A stretch of 14,614 bases of DNA from Pleurotus djamor (taxonomy: Eukaryota > Basidiomycota > Agaricomycetes > Agaricales > Pleurotaceae): the NCBI GenBank assembly GCA_029747585.1, contig JAPEVF010001060.1, positions 1-14,614 of the forward strand, written 5' to 3'. Below the pieces are notes generated by a model. The model ran no database searches and was not told the DNA's origin. It saw only the letters and a program-made list of their open reading frames with translations. Both the position numbers and the translations under genes were made by a program. Below, one piece after another: positions 8,747 to 14,614 of the stretch. Each line of letters begins with the position of its first letter. Within the stretch, counting starts at the first letter, position 1.

Positions 8747-9054
8747 ATGGATGCAATTCTCAAGCCAGGCTCAGCACTCGAGCCCAAGTTTGTGCTCGCC
8801 CTCGACCTTGCTTTCCTCGCTCTCTTTCTTACTCTCTCGGGCCTCGCAGTCGTTACGCGCGGGAACATCCACATATTTGGTCTCATAGGCGTAGAGTTCG
8901 CCCTGTGGGCAAGCATCAAATGGCAAGTAGTCATTCGTGCCTAACCGCGACGGCGTATTAAAATGCGCATACCCTACTCCGCAGGTTTCTCTACGAATTG
9001 AAGAAAGCCCCCAATGAAGCCGAAGCAAGCAGCGAGCCAAAGAAATCCATATAA
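8747..9054 (+). CDS. PKR1: V-ATPase assembly factor Pkr1
   Basis: Small ER membrane protein needed with Vma12, Vma21 and Vma22 for assembly of the V-ATPase Vo sector in yeast. Exons 8747-8922 and 8985-9054, 81 residues. It matches the family pattern: a short N-terminal helix with a LKPGSALEPKFVLALD motif, a first membrane helix (FLALFLTLSGLAVV), the hallmark turn RGNIHIFGLIGVEFALW, a second helix ending SIKWFLYELKK, and a short charged tail (NEAEASSEPKKSI). Yeast Pkr1 is 122 residues; the difference is in the variable tail. The single intron (8923-8984) begins gcaagt and ends gcag, so it is a GC-AG intron; no GT donor gives the conserved KWFLYEL join. Reading through it would end at WQVVIRA. 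The ATG is in good context (gccATGG). The stop is 8 bp from the stop of Psf3 on the other strand. Confidence 0.93.
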
Positions 9055-9062
9055 CACGTACA

Positions 9063-9919
9063 TCATCTTCGCCCCTTGTTGCTTTCTTCATACCATGTCT
9101 TCGACCTCTTCGTGCTCTCCTGCGCCAAGGCAAACACTGTCGACAAACCTATAAGCACTTTCTGGCTCAGAGTGACTCTGCAAGTGACTTACGTTCTCTC
9201 TCTGTGCCATCAAGTCCTTCCCGGAAAAGTTGCGCGACATCTCCACTCGAGCTGCCAGCTCCTACAGAGCCCAACGCAGCAAAATGTTGTGCCTGGTCGA
9301 TGATTTCCGTCAGTCGACCGCGAAAAGCCTACGAAGATTTGNGGGGGGGGGGGTAAATATCGCACAGAAATGAGATACCATGCCCTACCTTTGTCATCGT
9401 GTCAGACATTTCTTCTGCCTGTTCGTCGCCCAATCTATCAAAGAATAGTTCTTGATACGCTTGGATTTTCGCGCGAATTCACTTACATATCCATGATCGC
9501 TTTGCCAAATCCATACCACAGCCCACCCGCCCCTACCAAACTTGAGAGGCGTACACTCCTAGGCTCCGCTTTGAGCGCGTTTCGCACCTTGGCATTGAAC
9601 GGCGTTGGTATACTAAGATCAGCCCAGTCCCTTCGATACAGCGATTGTCAGAAATTGAACGTCTAACACAATGAGAGTAGCACACACGAATATATGATAG
9701 TGTAGGCCAACCAAAGCGGGATTTGTCGTTTACTGAGCATTTTGATCTACGCCGATGAGCTTTCATCTTGTCTTAATGCGCAATGACGATGAGAACGCGT
9801 ACGTCTCGTTCATTTCCTCCACCCAAGTGACCCATATCCGGGATATCGTATTTGAACGTACATTGAAGCTTCTGGTTCTCCGCGAGGATAGCTTCGATCG
9901 AGAAATAGTCGTACTCCAT
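9063..9919 (-). CDS. PSF3: GINS complex subunit Psf3
   Basis: Subunit of the GINS tetramer (Sld5, Psf1, Psf2, Psf3), which joins Cdc45 and Mcm2-7 to form the replicative helicase. Minus-strand exons: 9919-9803, 9746-9688, 9630-9487, 9434-9389, 9328-9193 and 9136-9063, 191 residues (yeast 194). Landmarks: MEYDYFSIEAILAENQKLQC, CTFKYDIPDMGHLGGGNERD, IKMLSKRQIPLWLAYTIIYS, IPTPFNAKVRNALKAEPRSV, GLWYGFGKAIMD, EMSDTMTKAFRGRLTEIIDQ, AQHFAAL and the C-terminal GLDGTEREL-FALAQESTK. Intron 2 (9687-9631) must use the acceptor at 9631 to give YSDWADLSIP. For the last intron the acceptor at 9137 restores the expected EREL-FALAQE join and a normal 56 bp size; 9149 would also keep frame. Intron 4 contains an ambiguous base at 9342 beside a run of 11 G. 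The promoter is shared with TFIIIC. Confidence 0.95.
9341..9353. repeat. Poly-G run with ambiguous base in Psf3 intron 4
   Basis: A run of 11 G (9343-9353) is preceded by an undetermined base at 9342 and another G. It lies inside an intron of Psf3, so a length error here would not alter the protein. It most likely reflects homopolymer sequencing trouble. Confidence 0.85.
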
Positions 9920-10086
9920 GCCGGGCTTGTCCAAGAGTTGGAAAACAAACTAAGATGGGTTGTGGATGGACAGGAGCTAGCCACCAAACGATGTCGCGAT
10001 GGACAAATCACGATCATGTGAGCGCGCCAAATTTGAGTTGCAGTGATAACGCCTAACGTTGACCACCAAGCAATCAGTTGATCCAA
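9920..10086. promoter_or_regulatory. Divergent Psf3/TFIIIC promoter with an E2F-like site
   Basis: A 167 bp region between the two start codons. Reading the minus strand toward Psf3, TTTGGCGC at 10031-10024 fits the E2F consensus TTTSSCGC and continues as GCGC, about 105 bases upstream of the Psf3 ATG. A perfect MCB hexamer ACGCGT lies at 9795-9800, inside Psf3 intron 1. Both are G1/S-type elements and would fit a replication gene. No TATA box is evident. Confidence 0.45.
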
Positions 10087-12244
10087 ATGGACCCTTCCAG
10101 CTCGACAGCCTCGTCTGCACCCGGAAGACCTCTCCCATCCAACCCGTTATACTCAGTAGAATACCCTGGATACGTTCAGAATGCCTCGGTGCCCCTTGCG
10201 ATCCAATGTCTCGGTGGGCAGGATGGTCTCGAGACCGCTTTCAAACGAGCCAAATCCGATGCCCTCGTTGAACTCAAACTACGTCCGGAAAATTCCTTCG
10301 CACATCCAATCCCAGGGGAAATCGTTCCTACGAACAATATCGTGCTGAGGGTCGTGAAACGACGAAGAAAGCGCAAGGGAGGAGATCCTGAGGATGGTGC
10401 ACTGGGAGAGTATACTGCTACCGCGGTGGGGGTTGTTTCGAAGACCGTAAGATTTCGCAGTATGGTGTTGCTTCGTTTCTTTTTAAAGAGATGCTGATTG
10501 AAGGTCTTTCGTTCGGGTAGGTATGGCGGACTATCAGTTCCAGCCCGACACGGACGATCGTTTAACTGTTCTCCGCAACGCGATGAACAAGATGGACGGT
10601 AAGCCCATCCACACGCTTTCCCATCATGAGCTTGAACCTTGGGTCGATCTAGTCCAGGGGATACGCGACTTTCGATTTCAGCCTGAAAAAGAGGACTATA
10701 CTCTCGATGCTCCCCTTCCTCCTCACCCAGCACGTGTCGACGACCCCACCCTTGACCCACGGTTGCAAAATCCACCAACTCAGGCCGAGCCACCTCCATC
10801 TAGTCAACCTTCTGGGTCTTCACAACCTCTACCGACGAGCAATCTCAGGATGTTTCCCCCACCCGTCTTCAGCAGACAAGCCGTTCCCTTGAACTATGGG
10901 TGCGCATCCACTCTCCAGAGATTCACTACATACTCATCCGGGTTGTACAGATACAAAGCGAACCCTGCGTCCGTTGTCTCCACGACCGTTGATGAAACCG
11001 GTCAAGAGAAAAAGCGGCTAATCAATCGTATGCGATGGAAGGGATGGGGTCCTGCATCTATCATGTTCGCCGATGAGAAGGTTCGACTGAACGTCATAAG
11101 CACACCTGTCACCGTTCACTAATGACCGAGTAGATTCCTGAGAAGCCACCACAATCTGTGGAGGCTATGCGCTCCCAAGTTGACAATGCCTTGTTCAAAA
11201 AGTTACAAGACGTACGGACGATGTTTCTGAGGGACTCCGTGAATGAAGCTGACGCTCCAATTCTGTTAGTTCTTCTCGGCACGTCCTATATGGACGCGTC
11301 AAGCCCTCATGAATCAACTCTCTTCCAATGAAGCGAGGGAGCTTGTGAAGTGGGTTACCATCTCTATCTACTACCAGTTGTGTGCTCACACAGTTTTATC
11401 TTCACCAGCTCGAAGGTTCTACTGCCTTTGGTTTGCTATGTGTTTCAAGATGGTCCATACCGTGATACCTTGGTGCGCTTTGGCTATGACCCCAGGAAGG
11501 ACCCTGCCGCCCGAATGTAAGTCCCAGACCGTGCAACGACTGTACATCGACTCATCAACTCACAGATACCAGCGCATCTATTTCCGCAACTCTAATCATC
11601 CCATTGAGCGTCCCTCGGTCATCAACAAACGACAGGATAGAGTCACAAGACCTGAAGATCGAACAGAAATGGAAAGAAAGTTTGTATCCCTTCATCGCTC
11701 CTTTGTACAACAAAGCTCAGTCTTCGGGATAGGACCTCGCATATTTTTGATGGCGTTTCGCTGGCGAAAGAGACCGCAGCATTTCAACTGTGCGATATCG
11801 TCGATCCGATGTTGAAGTCGATGATACAAGGAGGAGATGACCTTCGGGACGTCTGCGACGTACGCTGCTTCGTCTTCACAGTAATCATGATCCTTCCTCA
11901 ATGCCTGTTTATAGGAACGGGATGGTTGGTACTCCTCTCATGCATTGGAGCGTATCAAGTCCGTCCTCCGATACAAATTCTTCTCATTACTGGATGGATA
12001 TCCTGTAACGGACGAAGAATGCCTGTCTCTACTTGAGACAGCGAAGGGACGCGAACGGATGGCTTCTCGTCACGTACCACGGCCAGGCAAACACAACATG
12101 GCAAAGGGTGCCCTACGTCCTGAGGACGCTGCAGTAAGTCTGATCCCGAGGTCCTTCATGATATTCCGCCGATTGACATATAAACAGGCCTTGAGACTGC
12201 GAGCAGTGTTGGATAAGAGTAACACGAAAAATGTACCAAGTTAA
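10087..12244 (+). CDS. sfc1: Transcription factor TFIIIC subunit 5 (GTF3C5/Sfc1/Tfc1 homologue)
   Basis: Subunit of TFIIIC, the factor that binds the A and B boxes of tRNA genes and recruits TFIIIB and RNA polymerase III. Eleven exons: 10087-10459, 10521-10598, 10653-10899, 10951-11080, 11134-11211, 11270-11349, 11409-11516, 11566-11679, 11721-11859, 11915-12133 and 12188-12244, 540 residues. N-terminal triple-barrel-type signatures: YSVEYPGYV, LGGQDGLETAF, LELRPE-like VELKLRPENSFAHPIPGE, VPTNNIVLRVVKRRRKRK (residues about 81-97, also a likely nuclear signal), FRSMADYQFQPDT and LRNAMNKMD. C-terminal signatures: IRDFRFQPEKEDY, LNYGYKANPASV, RMRWKGWGPASI, PEKPPQSVEAM, RPIWTRQALMNQL, VLLPLVCYVFQDGPYRDTLV and RFGYDPRKDPAARIYQRIYF. 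Intron 2 (10599-10652, 54 bp) has no stop in frame, so retention would only insert 18 residues; homologous spacing favours removal. Intron 8 (11680-11720) is only 41 bp. Confidence 0.95.
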
Positions 12245-12403
12245 AGACGTTTCAATGACATTCCCGCGATGTTATCCAGTGTTTTAGGTTTTGAATGATG
12301 ACGCTATAGACGAGGTAGGATACATGGGCATATGACAAGCATAGCAAAGGCATGGGGATGTCATTTGGATGGATGTGGGCCGTTGATATATTCTCTAATC
12401 ATA
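12245..12403. other. Intergenic 3' region between TFIIIC and eL29
   Basis: 159 bp between convergent stop codons. It presumably holds both 3' untranslated regions and polyadenylation sites. No exact AATAAA is seen on either strand, and no other structure stands out. Confidence 0.4.
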
Positions 12404-12812
12404 TCATGACTCTGCTTTAGCCTCTGCCCGGGCTTTTCGCTAGGAACGATTGGTTGAGATGTCACATTGGGGGACATCGAAATAACAACTTACTGCACCA
12501 GCAAGAGCGTGTCTCGCGTTACGACGGAACTTCATTCCAAGTCAATATCTAATCCAAGATAGTTCGGTCATTCAACGAACCTTAGCGTCAACCTGTGGAA
12601 GCAAGCGCAATCAGTACTTGTATTTCGACAATCAGCCTAGGTACATACACCCTTCAACGAACGCGTCCGGCCAGACTTGGGCTTCTTGATACCATTACGG
12701 TGAGCCTTCTTGTTTTGGTTGTGATTGGTATGACTATGCGCAACAGCGAATCAGAAACACGGCCAGACAACGTTGCGTATGGGCCGTAAGCTCACTTCTT
12801 GGATTTGGACAT
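12404..12812 (-). CDS. RPL29: 60S ribosomal protein eL29
   Basis: Small basic protein of the large ribosomal subunit. Minus-strand exons: 12812-12796, 12733-12649, 12592-12581, 12529-12494 and 12439-12404, 61 residues. The N-terminal block [20 protein letters not shown] and [14 protein letters not shown] are diagnostic, followed by [16 protein letters not shown] and a Lys/Ala/Glu-rich tail ([11 protein letters not shown]). Yeast Rpl29 is 59 residues. Exon 3 is only 12 nt and encodes VDAK; it is required because reading on from it meets a stop (aag gtt cgt tga) and skipping it would remove the conserved VDxKF join. Four introns for 61 codons is dense even for this genome, and intron-rich ribosomal genes are typical of basidiomycetes. 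It converges with TFIIIC. Confidence 0.95.
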
Positions 12813-13070
12813 CGCGTCGTCGAAATTAGTGTCGGTCGGGATCTGGTCGGGCTTGTCTCTGCTATGCGTAACCTTGGTGGGGAGAGCCTGGAAAATGCCG
12901 GTGGTGTGGCTGAACAACTGTGTAGCTGTCGGTTACGTAACCTCAGAAATTAGGGGTATCGAAGGGACTTGTAATTTCTACAGATTTCGATATCGTACAT
13001 GCTTCTAGACTCTACACTCCTCTCAACATCATCGCCTCCTGGTGATATGATACAACATTCCTTCCAAATT
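12813..13070 (-). promoter_or_regulatory. eL29 promoter region with a perfect 12-bp palindrome
   Basis: 258 bp between the eL29 start and the stop of the coiled-coil gene, both on the minus strand. GGTTACGTAACC at 12931-12942 is a perfect palindrome whose core TTACGTAA (12933-12940) is a known fungal Yap/Pap1-type bZIP site. A related half-site GTAACC lies at 12868-12873. The palindrome is about 120 bp upstream of the ATG. A non-coding first exon and leader intron are possible but not demonstrable. Confidence 0.45.
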
Positions 13071-13643
13071 CTAGTTCGAAGCTGGCTCTGTGGTACTACT
13101 GGGCGTTGTCGATGGTTGCGGGAGCGATTTGATGTGGTGTTCCAGAGCAGCATTCCGACCAAGCAGGTTTTTATTCACATTCTGCATCAATACCAAAGAC
13201 TCCCGCATTTTCTCTTCTTGCAGTTGGACCGCTAGCATCTTCGTTGAGTCTTTGATAGCCTTTTCCTGCAGCTCAACGTTATCCGATTGAAGCCTGTTGA
13301 TGCGACACTCTAATTCCGCTTTCTCTTGCTGAAGGGCCTGGATTTCTTTATCCTTCGCACTGAGTCTCTCCCCATGAGCGTTACACTCCCGAATTAAGTC
13401 GCAATTCGATTCTTGAAGTCTCCCTATTTGCTCCAAAAGCTCTTGATGAGCTCTCAATGCTCGATGATGGCTCTCAGCTATCGCCGGAGGTGGGTAAGCA
13501 GGGACTGCCACGGCTACAACTGCGTTATGAGAAAACACTGGTACACCTATTGGGCCTTCCGAATGACCTTGATATACGAACTGTCTTGTGGTGGTATCAT
13601 AGTAGTAAGGGATGTATTCAATCTGATGTGAGGGAAGATTCAT
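13071..13643 (-). CDS. Coiled-coil protein of unknown function
   Basis: I do not recognise a family. The single uninterrupted frame gives 190 residues, unusual in a window where nearly every other gene has several introns. Residues 1-30 are Tyr/Gln-rich (HQIEYIPYYYDTTTRQFVYQ), 31-57 are Val/Ala/Pro-rich (VAVAVPAYPPPA), and about 60-170 form a long heptad-patterned coiled coil with repeated Leu, Glu, Gln and Lys (ALQQEKAELECRINRLQSDN, VELQEK, AALEHHIKSL). The last 20 residues are Ser/Thr/Pro-rich. There is no basic region before the Leu repeats, so a bZIP factor is not indicated. No signal peptide or membrane helix is seen. The start at 13643 is the first ATG; its context (acttcATGA) is average. 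The upstream region is shared with LEU1. Self-association is likely from the coiled coil; any role is unknown. Confidence 0.75.
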   Translation of the reverse strand: MNLPSHQIEYIPYYYDTTTRQFVYQGHSEGPIGVPVFSHNAVVAVAVPAYPPPAIAESHHRALRAHQELLEQIGRLQESNCDLIRECNAHGERLSAKDKEIQALQQEKAELECRINRLQSDNVELQEKAIKDSTKMLAVQLQEEKMRESLVLMQNVNKNLLGRNAALEHHIKSLPQPSTTPSSTTEPASN

Positions 13644-13921
13644 GAAGTATCAAAAACAGTGATGGAAGTAGTAGAAAGACTTGTGACTGTGGAATCGATG
13701 ACTCCTTCGGTCTTTCGGTCAACCCTATTAGGGGCAGGAAATAGGGATGCTTGTTATTACGTGTGATCCGATTGGTTGAGCAGTTTGCCGGCCGACTTTT
13801 CGGCCGAACGATCGAAGATTCAGCACTACCTCAGAGAATATAAGTCTACGACTGACTATCGTCCACTTTCCGTTACTTCCGTTCTATTTCGTCTCTACCT
13901 TACACCGCACACTCCTGGGCC
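13644..13921. promoter_or_regulatory. Divergent promoter of the coiled-coil gene and LEU1
   Basis: 278 bp between start codons. Two CGGCCG hexamers lie at 13789-13794 and 13801-13806, 12 bp apart start to start; the second sits in the 10-bp palindrome TTCGGCCGAA (13799-13808). A tandem TTCGGTC pair occurs at 13706-13720, and an inverted CCAAT box (ATTGG) at 13771-13775. TATAAG at 13839-13844, about 80 bases before the LEU1 ATG, is a plausible TATA element. CGG-containing inverted repeats are typical binding sites of Zn2Cys6 regulators, but the exact Leu3 consensus CCGGNNNNCCGG was not found. Confidence 0.5.
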
Positions 13922-14614
13922 ATGCCTTCTGCAGTTTCTGCTCCTCGGACCTTGTACGACAAGATCTGGGATGACCACATCGTGTACGCGTCGTTATCGC
14001 TCCAAACCCAAATGTTGCTAAATCCTTCTTTCAGTGATGTCCAGGATGACGGCCTGGCTTTGATTTATATTGATAGGTTCGTGAAAGCATGCGTAGTAAG
14101 ATGTATCCAGCTTACCTATCGTATAGACATCTCGTTCATGAAGTTACGAGTCCTCAAGCTTTTGAAGGCTTGTAAGCTGTGATCTTGCTCTGTTCACAGT
14201 TCTTGTGTTGATTGATTCCAGACGAAACTCTGGCCGTCCTGTTCGCCGCCCCGACTGCACGTTAGCGACGGTTGATCACAATATCCCGTGCGTCCAGAAT
14301 AACGCTTTATCAGAAGCTCTCCTCCTGACGTCATAATCCTTCTCAAGAACGATATCTCGGAAGACCTTCACGAGTGTCGACAGCTTCATCGCCGAGCCAG
14401 ATTCGAAGGCACAATGTGCCGCCTTGGAGAAGAATGTGAAAGAGTTTGGCCTGACATACTTTGGAATGAAGGATCGCCGCCAAGGTATGCAAAAAGCCAA
14501 CCGATTGCGTCAAACTTTCCCCTTATTATACACTATACAGGCATAGTACACATAATTGGGCCGGAACAGGGATTTACTGTAGGTCAAACTGTGAATTTCG
14601 TCTTCGTTCCTATC
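13922..14614 (+). CDS. LEU1: 3-isopropylmalate dehydratase (LEU1), N-terminal part, continues past window end
   Basis: Isopropylmalate isomerase, an aconitase-family 4Fe-4S enzyme that converts 2-isopropylmalate to 3-isopropylmalate in leucine synthesis. Exons so far: 13922-13983, 14035-14076, 14127-14171, 14222-14287, 14348-14484 and 14541-14578; another intron starts at 14579 (gtaggt) and runs off the window. Landmarks: [85 protein letters not shown] and IVHIIGPEQGFT. VDHN and the substrate-site [11 protein letters not shown] are intact. Cluster-binding Cys residues lie further downstream and cannot be judged. In fungi one polypeptide carries both large and small bacterial subunits. Introns are 50-60 bp with GT-AG ends. 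Confidence 0.95.

Noticed and set aside
9631..9700. Possible 2-bp frameshift and membrane helix at the front of the 9.1-9.9 kb minus gene
   Set aside because: Using the acceptor at 9631 gives YSDWADLSIPTPF in frame and identifies the protein as Psf3; no frameshift or membrane helix is needed.
10176..10799. 207-residue open frame on the minus strand
   Set aside because: It runs antisense through conserved TFIIIC exons and introns and shows no family resemblance.
13787..13806. Leu3-type operator in the LEU1 promoter
   Set aside because: The sequence has CGGCCG repeats but not the consensus CCGGNNNNCCGG.
1..14614. Transposon, CRISPR, tRNA, rRNA or virus-derived sequence
   Set aside because: No terminal repeats, transposase or reverse transcriptase motifs, repeat arrays or RNA-gene folds were recognised by eye.

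Overview
The window is nuclear DNA of a filamentous basidiomycete, most likely a mushroom-forming agaricomycete. The genes are packed closely on both strands and are cut by many 40-70 bp introns. The G-protein alpha subunit and the protein kinase belong to families that I know as expanded in Agaricomycetes. The sequence is draft quality, with ambiguous bases at 4704, 4795 and 9342. I rebuilt all gene models by hand by joining exons at splice signals so that known family sequence stayed in frame. I see no tRNA, rRNA, CRISPR, transposon or virus-derived gene.

Layout: (1) 307-1492 (+), actin capping protein beta subunit. (2) 1496-1912 (+), a small orphan membrane-type protein starting almost on the capping-protein stop codon. 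(3) 1798-2570 (-), a PPIL3-type cyclophilin whose last exon lies antisense to the orphan. (4) 2766-4841 (+), an atypical long G-alpha protein with damaged or miscalled sequence near its 3' end. (5) 4888-6525 (+), a TKL-like kinase whose N-terminal helical domain seems cut short. (6) 6623-8526 (-), a HERP/Usa1-like ubiquitin-like-domain ER membrane protein. (7) 8747-9054 (+), the V-ATPase assembly factor Pkr1. (8) 9063-9919 (-), the GINS replication subunit Psf3. (9) 10087-12244 (+), the TFIIIC subunit homologous to GTF3C5/Sfc1/Tfc1. (10) 12404-12812 (-), ribosomal protein eL29. (11) 13071-13643 (-), a coiled-coil protein of unknown function. (12) 13922 to beyond the window end (+), the N-terminal part of 3-isopropylmalate dehydratase (Leu1).

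Most content is housekeeping: cytoskeleton, protein folding, ER quality control, V-ATPase assembly, DNA replication, Pol III transcription, ribosome and leucine synthesis. The accessory-looking part is the G-alpha/kinase pair at 2.8-6.5 kb. Several neighbours share short divergent promoters: cyclophilin/G-alpha, HERP-like/Pkr1, Psf3/TFIIIC and coiled-coil/Leu1. The HERP-like/Pkr1 promoter joins two ER genes and carries TGACGT repeats next to a CCAAT box that resemble ER-stress elements.

The most unusual genome-level signal is three apparent GC-AG introns among about 56 reconstructed ones. Others are a 115 bp antisense coding overlap, a 12-nt micro-exon in eL29 and a G-alpha protein lacking the catalytic glutamine. 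I found no clear new multi-gene system.
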